DNA from: Haliscomenobacter sp033763495
GTDB taxonomy: Bacteria > Bacteroidota > Bacteroidia > Chitinophagales > Saprospiraceae
Assembly: GCF_033763495.1 (NCBI RefSeq)
Contig: NZ_JANRKL010000111.1
Span: 1 to 64,000 of the forward strand
Direction of reading: 5' to 3'
Length of the DNA: 64,000 nucleotides
Shown: piece after piece, positions 16,602 to 25,237 of the stretch
Numbering within the stretch: position 1 is the stretch's first letter
Layout: each line of letters starts with the position of its first letter
Translations under genes and position numbers: made by a program
The notes under the pieces: model-generated
The model's input: the letters and a program-made list of their open reading frames with translations, nothing else
The model's database searches: none
Told to the model about the DNA's origin: nothing

Positions 16602-19600
16602 TTAGAAGCCCAAAGAAATGTTGAAACCGAATGAACGTGTGCCAGGGAACTGACCGTTTTCGCCATATCTGTCAGAAATTTCAGATGGATCGAAGTCGCG
16701 GTTCTTGGCGTAGATCAACCATGGGTTACGTGCTACCAATGAGATGGTGGCATTCTGAACATATTTGCTCAAGCCCATTTTTTTAACAGGCAAGCTATAA
16801 CCCAGGCTTACTTCACGCAGTTTAACAAAAGTCAAATCATAAACGTTGGTTTCAGCGATGTTGCGGCTACGGAACTGGTGCCAGTAAGTTTGAGCATCAA
16901 TGTAACCATCAAATGGCGTACCATCAGCATTTACTGCTTGTACATGGACACCACCACCGTCAGCAACTGGATCACGAGAAGGATTGCCTTTGTCGTTGAG
17001 TTCGGCTGTACGTTCAAACAAACCAGAGAAAGTTCCCCAGTGGTCAGACAAAGAGAAGTATTTGCCTCCTTTGGAGAAGTCGATGTTGAAGTTCAACTGG
17101 AAGTTCTTGTAGGAAATGGTGTTCAAGAAACCACCGGTGAAATCAGGCAGAGCAGAACCGAAATAAGTATCAGGCTGTGCAACAAATAGACCACTGGCGT
17201 CTACTACGTTTTTGCCATCAAGTTTCTTGATGCCGCCGCCGCGGATTTGACCCCATTTTTCGCCAACTACGTGTACCAAACGTGCACCCGAAGAAGTACC
17301 AAAAGTACCCGTTTCAGCGATGAAGGCGTTGATGCCATCTGCCAATTCAATGATCTCGGTGGTGTTCTTCGCAAAGTTCAGGTTCAGATCCCAGTTGAAG
17401 TCCTTGCTGGCTATCGGTTTTGCTTCCAATTGGATTTCTACCCCGCTGCGGTCGATTTGACCAGCGTTGATTTTTTTGGAAGTAAATCCACTAGCACCAG
17501 CTACAGAAACTGAAAGGATTTCGTTGGTCTTGGATTCATCGTAGTAAGTTACACTCAGACCCAAACGGTTTTTGGCAAAACGCAAGTCCAAACCAAATTC
17601 AATCGCAGAAGACAATGATGGCTGGATGTTGGGGTCTACCAATTCGTTGGGAGTACCCATCAGGATGTTGCCATTGTATTGGTCAGCACCAAGGCCGTAA
17701 GTCAAAGCCAATTGGTATGGATCCAAATCGGAACCTACTTGTGCCCAGCTACCACGGATTTTACCGAAGCTCAAGAAAGGCAGGGCATTTTTGGTCAATT
17801 CGCTGAAAACGAAGCTACCTCCCACGGATGGATAGAGGTAAGAGTTATTTTCAACAGGCAGTGCAGAACTCCAGTCGTTGCGCACCGACCAGTCTACGAA
17901 CAACATGTCTTTCAAACCAAAAGAACCACGGGCGTACAAGCTGCGTACTTCTTTGTTGGAGCGGAAGTTGTTAAAGTTAAAAGGTTGTTTGATAGAGTTG
18001 CCCAGAGTGAACAAATCGGGCACGCTCAACCCATCAACAGTATTTCCAAGATAATCCTTTCTGATGTTCTTACGAATGTTACCTCCCGCATTGATTTCCA
18101 CAGAAAGCAATTCACCAATCCGGTCAGAATAAATAGCCAGCAATTCGTAATTGTCTTCACGGTTAAAGGTTTGGCCAGTAGCATAAAAGGCTTTGAAACC
18201 AGTCTGGGTTGCACTGTTTTGTAGAATCGCAGGACCCTTATTTTCATAGAAAGTATTCACCTGGTTGCGGCGGATAAAGCCGGAAACCCGGAACTTATCG
18301 TTGAGTTTGTAAGTCAGGCTCACGTCGCCAAACAAACGTTCGCGGTTGGCCTGCTGATCCAATTGATCAAAATAGCCAAAGAAGTTGTACCAGTAATTGG
18401 CACCATAAAACGCCAGTGGAGAGCTCAGGTAAGAGCCTGGGTTGTTGTGGTTCCAAGAAGCCAAAATACCTTCTGGTGAACGGGTATTACTCAGTTCTTT
18501 GATCTTGTTCATGTCCAGGTTACGGTGGAACCAAGAGTTGAAAGAACCCGTACTGTTGTTGGAGTAACCATCTTGGAATTCACCATTCACTTTAGTGGTG
18601 GTAAAGTTGATGTTGGCACCAACCTCAAAGTGTTTGCTCAGGTTGAGGGTATTCTGGGTAGACAGGGTGTATTTGTCCAAACCAGAATTGGGCAACAAAC
18701 CTTTGGTATTTTGCTTGGTCAAAGAAACCCGAGAAGAATAACCTTCACCGGCCTTGGTAAAGTTCAAGTTGGTGTTGGTACTTACACCGGTGTTGTAAAA
18801 GTCGCGGATGTTGTTGGGTTGAGCAACCAATTTATCAGTCTTGCCAAAGTCAGGTGTGCCAACATACCATGAATACCATGGAATGTACTCTTGACCAACC
18901 ATCCGGGGGCCCCAGCTGGCGTCGTCAGAATAATCATGGTAGTACTTGCCTTCAAAAGTTTTCCACTCTTCAGGCATACCTGCTTCCCAGGAGAACTTGA
19001 TCAGGTCGGCAGAACCACCACCTGCATAAGCATTCTGGTACTTGGGCAGGATGTACACCTTGTCCAGGAAGGTACTCTGGTTGAACTGAATGCCAATACC
19101 AGGGCGCTTGGCAGCCTTTTTGGTCGTTACCACAATTACCCCGGCATCACCACGCTGGCCATAAATAGCCGTAGCGTTTGGTCCCTTCAATACGGTCAGG
19201 GACTCAATGTCATCCATGTTGAAATCAAGCGCATCAGCAGGAGTACCGTCAATTACGTACAAAGGCTGCTTGTCGGTCAAGGAACCCGCGCCACGAATCC
19301 GGATGGTGGAGTTTTGGTCCAATTTAACCGTAGACTGACCACGCAACTGTACACCCGCTACTTTACCAGCCAAGGCGTTGTTGAGGTTGGTCTGACGAAT
19401 CACGTTCAGGTCTTCAGACTTTAAGGTTTGTACGGCATAAGGCACCGATTTTTCTGAACGTTTGATCCCCAAACCAGTGATTACCGTTTCTTCAAGGGTA
19501 ATCCCTGCTTCAAGGGTTACATCCACTACATTTCCACTACCTAGTGTGATTTCCTGGGAGTTGTACCCTGTGTAACTAACAACAAGAATGGAAGCGTTGG

Positions 19601-19790
19601 CGGGAACGGAAAGGCTGTATGTCCCATCGATGTCGGTAACGGTACCGCTGGTGGTACCTTTGGCAAGGATGCTTGCACCAATAAGTGCTTCTCCTTGTTT
19701 GTCGATCACTTTACCGGTAACAGTTCGTTGTGCCCATGTGGCTACACATGCGAACAGTACCAGCGCAAGTGCTAGTAAGTGTTTTTTCAT
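16602..19790 (-). CDS. SusC/RagA TonB-linked outer-membrane transporter 3
   Basis: 1062 residues. Signal peptide ending in TWAQ, carboxypeptidase-regulatory-like domain (about 22-105), plug (ETVITGLGIKRSEKSVPYAV; PLYVIDGTP; ATAIYGQRGDAGVIVVTTKK), and a barrel ending in GFNISLGF. The first 20 residues and the regulatory domain are very close to those of SusC2 and SusC1, pointing to duplication within the locus. It is the intact counterpart of SusC2 in length. It is the first gene of a susC-susD-DUF1735 operon. Confidence 0.95.
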   Translation of the reverse strand: MKKHLLALALVLFACVATWAQRTVTGKVIDKQGEALIGASILAKGTTSGTVTDIDGTYSLSVPANASILVVSYTGYNSQEITLGSGNVVDVTLEAGITLEETVITGLGIKRSEKSVPYAVQTLKSEDLNVIRQTNLNNALAGKVAGVQLRGQSTVKLDQNSTIRIRGAGSLTDKQPLYVIDGTPADALDFNMDDIESLTVLKGPNATAIYGQRGDAGVIVVTTKKAAKRPGIGIQFNQSTFLDKVYILPKYQNAYAGGGSADLIKFSWEAGMPEEWKTFEGKYYHDYSDDASWGPRMVGQEYIPWYSWYVGTPDFGKTDKLVAQPNNIRDFYNTGVSTNTNLNFTKAGEGYSSRVSLTKQNTKGLLPNSGLDKYTLSTQNTLNLSKHFEVGANINFTTTKVNGEFQDGYSNNSTGSFNSWFHRNLDMNKIKELSNTRSPEGILASWNHNNPGSYLSSPLAFYGANYWYNFFGYFDQLDQQANRERLFGDVSLTYKLNDKFRVSGFIRRNQVNTFYENKGPAILQNSATQTGFKAFYATGQTFNREDNYELLAIYSDRIGELLSVEINAGGNIRKNIRKDYLGNTVDGLSVPDLFTLGNSIKQPFNFNNFRSNKEVRSLYARGSFGLKDMLFVDWSVRNDWSSALPVENNSYLYPSVGGSFVFSELTKNALPFLSFGKIRGSWAQVGSDLDPYQLALTYGLGADQYNGNILMGTPNELVDPNIQPSLSSAIEFGLDLRFAKNRLGLSVTYYDESKTNEILSVSVAGASGFTSKKINAGQIDRSGVEIQLEAKPIASKDFNWDLNLNFAKNTTEIIELADGINAFIAETGTFGTSSGARLVHVVGEKWGQIRGGGIKKLDGKNVVDASGLFVAQPDTYFGSALPDFTGGFLNTISYKNFQLNFNIDFSKGGKYFSLSDHWGTFSGLFERTAELNDKGNPSRDPVADGGGVHVQAVNADGTPFDGYIDAQTYWHQFRSRNIAETNVYDLTFVKLREVSLGYSLPVKKMGLSKYVQNATISLVARNPWLIYAKNRDFDPSEISDRYGENGQFPGTRSFGFNISLGF

Positions 19791-19885
19791 ACTATCGCTG
19801 TTTTATGTTAAAAAAATACAATCGAAACGGTAAAAAATGGCACCGATTCTTGCTTTGAATCTGAATGTCGGCTAATACACCGCCA

Positions 19886-19910
19886 AATAATTGAAATTTT
19901 ATCAATTATT
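19886..19910. promoter_or_regulatory. dyad upstream of susC3
   Basis: Perfect 9-bp arms AATAATTGA (19886-19894) and TCAATTATT (19902-19910) separated by 7 bp, about 95 bp upstream of the susC3 start. It is a candidate operator. No canonical promoter could be assigned nearby. Confidence 0.3.
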
Positions 19911-19999
19911 TAACAACAAGGTCGTTTTTTTTTACGAACTTTTTGCTTTTTAGCTTGTTTGTCGTTTTTCTGTCAAGACTGAAAAAGATTCATTGTTTT

Positions 20000-20719
20000 T
20001 CATTTTAATTGCCTTAGGTACATCTGGATGGTGTTTTGGAGTCCGAAGTATAAGGCATCACATACCAGGGCATGGCCAATGGATACTTCTTGTAGCCCCT
20101 GCACCTCATTCTTATAATAATTAAGGTTTTGGAGGTTCAAATCGTGTCCAGCATTGACCCCCAAGCCCAGGTTTACGGCCAATTGGGCACACTGGACATG
20201 TTTTTTGACTGCTTCGGCAGGGTTTTTCAAAAAATCTTTGGCGTAATGCCCGGTGTAAAATTCGATGCGATCGGCACCTACCGCTTTGGCACCTTCAACC
20301 AATCTTTCATCTGCATCCACAAAAATAGATACCCGAATCCCTGCTGCTTGTAATTGGGCGACCACATCCACCAAAAAATCCTTGTATTTTAAGGTATCCC
20401 AGCCCTGATCGGAGGTCAAGGCTTGAGGGCCATCAGGTACCAGGGTGGCTTGATGGGGTTTTACTTGGGTAACTTCCCGCATGAAGCGTGCATCGGGGTT
20501 TCCCTCGATGTTGAATTCAGTGGTAACGATATCTTTCAGCAGTGGTAAATCATCAAAGCGCACATGCCGTTCGTCGGGGCGGGGATGTACAGTGATCCCC
20601 TGTGCACCAAATGCTTCACAATCTCTGGCAATTTGGGTCAGATCGGGTAAGTTGGAGCCCCTTGAATTGCGGATCAGGGCAATTTTGTTGATGTTGACAC
20701 TTAGGCGGACGGTTTGCAT
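20000..20719 (-). CDS. pdxJ: pyridoxine 5'-phosphate synthase
   Basis: 239-residue TIM-barrel enzyme that condenses 1-deoxyxylulose 5-phosphate with 3-amino-2-oxopropyl phosphate to pyridoxine 5'-phosphate, the last ring-forming step of DXP-dependent vitamin B6 synthesis. Family landmarks: LSVNINKIALIRNSRG at the N-terminus, ITVHPRPDERH carrying the phosphate/His ligands, FNIEGNP, LVPDGPQALTSDQGWD, ISIFVDAD-like VSIFVDADE, RIEFYTGHYA, and LGVNAGHDLN, all in the expected order. The length is normal. It stands alone between the susC3 promoter and a REP-like repeat. Confidence 0.96.
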   Translation of the reverse strand: MQTVRLSVNINKIALIRNSRGSNLPDLTQIARDCEAFGAQGITVHPRPDERHVRFDDLPLLKDIVTTEFNIEGNPDARFMREVTQVKPHQATLVPDGPQALTSDQGWDTLKYKDFLVDVVAQLQAAGIRVSIFVDADERLVEGAKAVGADRIEFYTGHYAKDFLKNPAEAVKKHVQCAQLAVNLGLGVNAGHDLNLQNLNYYKNEVQGLQEVSIGHALVCDALYFGLQNTIQMYLRQLK

Positions 20720-20729
20720 ATTTTATCGT

Positions 20730-20839
20730 TTTGTGCCTCGGCTTCGCTCGGCAACCGGAGCTCCGAGATCAGGCGCTTCGACTTCGCTCAGCGACCGTGA
20801 TCTTGGAGCTCCGGTTGCCGAGCGAAGCCGAGGCACAAA
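20730..20839. repeat. REP-like inverted repeat, 40-bp arms
   Basis: Between pdxJ and the CPBP gene. The arm starting TTTGTGCCTCGGCTTCGCTC is repeated in inverse at the right end, complementary over about 42 bp with one mismatch. The loop contains a third, diverged copy of the core (CTTCGACTTCGCTCAGCGACC). The same core reappears at 24384-24479. Confidence 0.8.
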
Positions 20840-20897
20840 GCTCGATATTTTTTCCCCGATTGATCAATGACTTTACGTAATTTTACCAAAAAAATTC

Positions 20898-21821
20898 ATG
20901 GAATACCCACTCCCGGATTCTGAAATGCCTGTTCAACGTAAAGAGGCCTCTCCCTGGATAATGTTACTTTGCCTGGTTGCGTTTATGCTGGTCGGTTTGA
21001 TACTTGGCTCAATGCTCGTCAATACGCTGATGCGTGCACAAGGTTTGGATGGCTTGTCTTTTTTAGGGAACATGAAAGAAGACGCCAGTTTGCAGCAGCG
21101 CAACATGGCCCGCTGGGCCAATCTTTTTCCCCATTTTTTTGCATTTACAGGGGGAGCTGTTGCGGTTTCACTGCTTTTTTTTAGAAGTAAGTGGTTACAA
21201 AAACTACAGTTGCAGCGCTGGCCCAGCTGGTTGTTCATCGCTGGAGGAATTTTATTTGTGCTTGCGATTTTCCCCGTAGCTCAAACCAGTTATTGGCTCA
21301 ATCAGCAATTGCCATTGCCCATGTGGATGAAGGACATGGAAAAAAGTGCCAACGAATTGGTCAAAATATTGCTCCACATGGACGGCCCAGCAGAGTTGTT
21401 ACTCAATTTGCTCACCGTTGGAGTGGTTGCGGCATTGGGTGAAGAACTGGTTTTTCGGGGGATTGTCCAGCAACAGATGAACAAAGTAGTGAAAAACCCT
21501 ATTCTTAGTATTTGGGTTACTGCCGTTGTTTTTAGCGCCATCCACATGCAGTTCGTTGGTTTTTTGCCAAGAATGATTTTGGGCGCTGGATTGGGTTACT
21601 TGTTTCACTGGTCGCGTAGTTTGTGGTTGCCCATTCTGGTTCATTTTTTATTCAATAGTTTACAGGTGATTGCTTATTACTTCCTGGGTGAAAAAGCTGA
21701 TCAATTTTCACCGGACCAGGCCATCGACAATCCAAATTGGCTGGGGGGTATAGTGGGTTTAGCCATATTGATTGTGGTAGGATACTACTTAAGCCGTTTA
21801 CACAAACAGCAAAACAGCTAA
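20898..21821 (+). CDS. CPBP-family intramembrane metalloprotease
   Basis: 307-residue membrane protein with about eight hydrophobic segments. It carries the three CPBP (Abi/Rce1) motifs: E182-E183-xxx-R187 in GEELVFRG, FxxxH ending at H216 (FSAIH), and H249xxxN253 (HFLFN). The family cleaves in the membrane and includes CAAX processing enzymes and bacteriocin-immunity-like proteins; the target here is unknown. It is first of a probable operon with cdsA (16-bp gap) and psd. Confidence 0.9.
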   Translation: MEYPLPDSEMPVQRKEASPWIMLLCLVAFMLVGLILGSMLVNTLMRAQGLDGLSFLGNMKEDASLQQRNMARWANLFPHFFAFTGGAVAVSLLFFRSKWLQKLQLQRWPSWLFIAGGILFVLAIFPVAQTSYWLNQQLPLPMWMKDMEKSANELVKILLHMDGPAELLLNLLTVGVVAALGEELVFRGIVQQQMNKVVKNPILSIWVTAVVFSAIHMQFVGFLPRMILGAGLGYLFHWSRSLWLPILVHFLFNSLQVIAYYFLGEKADQFSPDQAIDNPNWLGGIVGLAILIVVGYYLSRLHKQQNS

Positions 21822-21837
21822 AAAACCAAATAGCAAC

Positions 21838-22671
21838 ATGGGAGGTCTTCGATTGAGGGTAATCACCGCTGTATTTTTTGTATTGATTATGCTGGGAGGA
21901 GTATTTGGGGGTAAGATTCCATTTTTGCTGCTTTTTGGCGTCATTACGGGCATGTGTTTGTGGGAGTTTACGGGTTTGACTTTCCCCGAAGACAATCGGA
22001 CCGACCTAATCCGCAGATCCATTGGAGTGGCCCTGGGGCTTTTACCTTACGCTTGGCTGACCGCACTCAATCTGGGTATTATTCCCTACGATTGTTGGCT
22101 GCCAATGCTGCTAAGTTTTTTCCCCTTGTTGTTTTTGCCCTTTGTTTTTGAATTGTCCCAAGGCAATACCCAAGCTTTTCAGCAGGTTGGGTTTATTTTT
22201 TTGACCATATTATATATAGGTGTACCATTTGCCCTTTTGAATGCAATTGCATTCATCGGGTCCAATTTTTCGTTCCACATTCCCCTTGGTCTCATGTTGA
22301 TGACCTGGACGAGTGACACCAGTGCCTATTTGGTTGGATCAAAATTGGGCAAAACGCCCCTGTTTCCAAAAATATCACCCAAAAAAACCTGGGAAGGTTC
22401 GCTGGGTGCTACCATTTTTACGCTGATTGTCGCCTGGGGCTTGTGGCGACTGTTTCCGGAATTGGCCTTTCTGCATTGGTTGGTTTTGGGCATTATCGTG
22501 ATTGTTTTTGGATCAATTGGCGATCTGGTTGAATCCAGTTTCAAACGAGGCATCAACATCAAAGATTCCAGTGCTCTTCTGCCCGGGCATGGAGGTTTTT
22601 TGGATCGTTTTGATGGGTTTATGTTTCAGTTGCCTTTTTCGGCAGCGTATTTATTTTGGGTAATTAATTAA
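21838..22671 (+). CDS. cdsA: phosphatidate cytidylyltransferase (CDP-diacylglycerol synthase)
   Basis: 277-residue integral membrane enzyme that makes CDP-diacylglycerol from phosphatidic acid and CTP, the branch point to all bacterial phospholipids. The C-terminal CDS signature is complete: SSFKRGINIKDSSALLPGHG, followed by GFLDRFD (about 234-260). WTSDTSAYLVGSKLGKTPL and ISPKKTWEG are further family motifs. Next to psd, it supplies the same pathway. Confidence 0.96.
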   Translation: MGGLRLRVITAVFFVLIMLGGVFGGKIPFLLLFGVITGMCLWEFTGLTFPEDNRTDLIRRSIGVALGLLPYAWLTALNLGIIPYDCWLPMLLSFFPLLFLPFVFELSQGNTQAFQQVGFIFLTILYIGVPFALLNAIAFIGSNFSFHIPLGLMLMTWTSDTSAYLVGSKLGKTPLFPKISPKKTWEGSLGATIFTLIVAWGLWRLFPELAFLHWLVLGIIVIVFGSIGDLVESSFKRGINIKDSSALLPGHGGFLDRFDGFMFQLPFSAAYLFWVIN

Positions 22672-22677
22672 TTGAAA

Positions 22678-23328
22678 ATGATACGCATACATCGCGAAGG
22701 TTACCTCATCATTCTCATCGCCACCCTTTTGCTAGTTGGGGTGAATATATTGTGTGCCCAGTATTTGCCAATTCTCCAACCCTGGTTGGGCGTTCTTAGC
22801 ACGGGCTTTTGGGGTCTGATCGTGCAGTTTTTCCGCAACCCAAAACGGGCTATCCCAACAATAGGCGAAGGCATAGTTTATGCCCCGGCTGACGGGCAGG
22901 TTGTGGTCATCGAGGAGGCGGAGGAACCGGAGTATTTCAAGGAGAAAAGATTACAGATTTCCATTTTTATGTCGCCCTTGAATGTGCATGTGAACCGGGC
23001 TGCGATTGGGGGCACCGTACAATACGCCCAATACCATCCTGGTAAATACCTGGTGGCCTGGCACCCCAAGTCGTCTACAGAAAATGAACGAACTACTGTG
23101 GTGATTAAAAATGGCAAAGTGGAAATTTTGTTGCGCCAAATCGCAGGTGCGGTGGCGCGGCGGATCCGTTATTATGTGCAGCCCGGGCAAAGCCTGGCGC
23201 AAGGTGAAGAATTTGGCTTCATTAAGTTTGGATCGCGGGTGGATCTGTTTTTGCCATTGGATGCGGAAGTAAAAGTGAAAATCGGGCAAAAAGTGAAGGG
23301 GAATGTGGATGTGATTGCGGTGTGTTAG
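22678..23328 (+). CDS. psd: phosphatidylserine decarboxylase, short form
   Basis: 216 residues from ATG 22678; an in-frame TTG at 22672 is an alternative. It converts phosphatidylserine to phosphatidylethanolamine. An N-terminal hydrophobic pair (YLIILIATLLLVGVNIL) is followed by the decarboxylase core with YAPADGQVVVIEE and MSPLNVHVNRAP-like MSPLNVHVNRAAIGG. Self-cleavage would occur at Gly185-Ser186 in FGSRVDLFLP, which gives the pyruvoyl cofactor. It starts 6 bp after the cdsA stop and overlaps the end of the convergent WG gene by 4 bp. Confidence 0.95.
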   Translation: MIRIHREGYLIILIATLLLVGVNILCAQYLPILQPWLGVLSTGFWGLIVQFFRNPKRAIPTIGEGIVYAPADGQVVVIEEAEEPEYFKEKRLQISIFMSPLNVHVNRAAIGGTVQYAQYHPGKYLVAWHPKSSTENERTTVVIKNGKVEILLRQIAGAVARRIRYYVQPGQSLAQGEEFGFIKFGSRVDLFLPLDAEVKVKIGQKVKGNVDVIAVC

Positions 23329-24350
23329 CGGATATTTTCCACCCACACTGGCTGCCCCTTGGTATCAATATAAGCCCACTTGCCCGCAGCAATGACCAAG
23401 GCCAATCCATTTTTGAAGGTTCCCCCTTGACGGTAGAGCGGCGGAATAACCAATTCCCCACTGCGATCAATGTAACCCCAAGAACCCTTGCTGTTCACCG
23501 CGGCCAAACCTTCTGAAAACACATTGGCATCCTGAAATTGGAGGGGAATCTGCTCTTTTCCTGTGGGATCAATGTAGCCGTATAGTTTATCTTGCTGTAC
23601 CGGAGCCAAACCATCGCTAAAATCACCAACTGCTCCGTACTGTGGCGCTACAATTTCTTCTCCCTTTTGGTTGATGAAGCCAAAAAGGTTGTCTCGGCAA
23701 ATGATGGCCATGCCGTCGAAAAAATCGCCATTGGAAATTCCCTCTTTGTACAAATATTGAGGTTCACAAAGGGTTTTGCCTTGTCGGTTGAGCAAGCCCC
23801 AAAGTCGGCGATGCACACAAACGGCTACGTCCTCCTGATAAGGTAAACATTTTTCATAGGGGGTACTAAAGGCTAAAAAGCCATCCGGCTCAATGAAGCC
23901 GGAACCTTCATTCCAGGCTACCGGGGCCAGGCCTTTGCTGAAGGGACCTGCCCATTCGTACTGTGGTTGCACCACCCAATCGCCTTCCGGATCGATGTAA
24001 CCATACTGTCGGCGGCGACTCACCGCTGCCAGTCCTGCATTAAAATCACCAGCCTGATCGTATTGAATATCGATAACAATGTTGCATTTTTGATCGATGT
24101 AGCCCCAACGATTGACCAGTTGTGCCCGTGCCAGGCCCTCCTCAAAATAACCAACAAAATTGAAAAAATGCTTGATCAACAAGCGGCCCAAGGTGTCCAT
24201 GGGAACCCACTTATCGTTGAGGCGAATGCGGGAATAGCCATTAAAAAAGTCTTCCGCTTCGTAATATTGTGGCTCAATAACTACCTCTCCACTGCGGTTG
24301 ATAAAACCGAATTTTCCTTTTTCTCTGATCTTAAATAGTGCCTGGTCCAT
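23325..24350 (-). CDS. WG-repeat protein
   Basis: 341 residues built from about eight to ten WG repeats of 30-45 residues, each of the form GYID-x-G-x(3)-I/V-P-Q/Y-x-F-x-G-LAxV (for example WGYIDRSGELVIPPLYRQGG). No signal peptide or membrane segment is visible, so it is probably cytoplasmic and has no known enzymatic activity. Its stop overlaps psd from the other strand. Confidence 0.88.
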   Translation of the reverse strand: MDQALFKIREKGKFGFINRSGEVVIEPQYYEAEDFFNGYSRIRLNDKWVPMDTLGRLLIKHFFNFVGYFEEGLARAQLVNRWGYIDQKCNIVIDIQYDQAGDFNAGLAAVSRRRQYGYIDPEGDWVVQPQYEWAGPFSKGLAPVAWNEGSGFIEPDGFLAFSTPYEKCLPYQEDVAVCVHRRLWGLLNRQGKTLCEPQYLYKEGISNGDFFDGMAIICRDNLFGFINQKGEEIVAPQYGAVGDFSDGLAPVQQDKLYGYIDPTGKEQIPLQFQDANVFSEGLAAVNSKGSWGYIDRSGELVIPPLYRQGGTFKNGLALVIAAGKWAYIDTKGQPVWVENIR

Positions 24351-24383
24351 AGGTTGCGGGGATGAAGAACGCGGAGCGAAGAT

Positions 24384-24479
24384 AAGGAAAAAGTTGTGCT
24401 TCGGCTACGCTCAGCAACCTGTCCTTCAAATTAGCCAAGAAGCGGTGGCTGAGCGTAGCCGAAGTACAACCTTTTCTTC
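24384..24479. repeat. REP-like inverted repeat, second copy
   Basis: Arms of about 36 bp (24384-24419 and 24444-24479) share the core GTGCTTCGGCTACGCTCAGC with a few mismatches, in the gap between the WG gene and the anti-sigma gene. It belongs to the same family as 20730-20839. Confidence 0.75.
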
Positions 24480-24516
24480 ATTTTTCTGTTTTGCTTTTGT
24501 TTTGACACCAAACACT

Positions 24517-25236
24517 ATGGATAAGCAGACTTTTTTGACAAGCGGATTATTGGAGCAATACGTTTTAGGCATTACTGACCCTGAGGAAACGCAGGAAGTA
24601 GAGCGACACCTCAATTTGTACCCCGAACTCAATCAGGAGGTAACCGCAATGCGGGACGCCATCAAACAATACGCCCTGCAACAAGACATTCCGGCTCCGA
24701 CACAAAGGACGAATGAACCTTCAATTGCTTCAAATACAAAGGGTAGTAGAACTTATGGCCAAATCCATTGGCTGAGTGTAGTGGTGCTGGGGTCTTTAGC
24801 GCTATTGTGTGTCTTGTCCGTTTTACGTCTGCGCAATTTGCAGGAGGAAAACAAAACTTTGTTGACTCAATTGAGCACTTGTGAAAGCCGGGAAGAAATA
24901 ATTGCTTTCCTCAAAGACCCCCGAACTCAGCCGGTTGTACTGACCGAAACTGCTGCAAATACTGAAGCAGCAGCCTTGGTTTATTGGAACAAAGAGAGCA
25001 AAAAAGCCATGCTCAATCCTTTTAATTTACCTAAGTTACCGCAAGATAAGCAATACCAAATTTGGGTTGATGTAGCCGGAAAAATGATCAGCATTGGCTT
25101 GATTAGCACCAATTTGGAAAAATATCAGGACCTAAAATACCTGGATGAAGCCACCAGCCTCAACATCACCATCGAGCCACTGGGGGGGAGTAGTGAACCT
25201 ACGGTAAGTCGACTGGTGGCTAATCATGCCATTTAA
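24517..25236 (+). CDS. anti-sigma factor, RskA type
   Basis: 239 residues from ATG 24517; the frame is open further upstream but crosses a REP element, and MDKQTFLTSGLLEQYVLGI is the usual N-terminus. Residues 1-60 form the sigma-binding zinc-finger-like region without the HxxxCxxC cysteines, one transmembrane segment lies at about 85-105, and residues about 130-239 are the RskA/anti-sigma-K C-terminal domain (WNKESKKAMLNPFNLPKLP; YQIWVDVAGKMISIG). It would hold an ECF sigma factor at the membrane. No sigma gene is adjacent. Confidence 0.82.
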   Translation: MDKQTFLTSGLLEQYVLGITDPEETQEVERHLNLYPELNQEVTAMRDAIKQYALQQDIPAPTQRTNEPSIASNTKGSRTYGQIHWLSVVVLGSLALLCVLSVLRLRNLQEENKTLLTQLSTCESREEIIAFLKDPRTQPVVLTETAANTEAAALVYWNKESKKAMLNPFNLPKLPQDKQYQIWVDVAGKMISIGLISTNLEKYQDLKYLDEATSLNITIEPLGGSSEPTVSRLVANHAI

Positions 25237-25237
25237 G

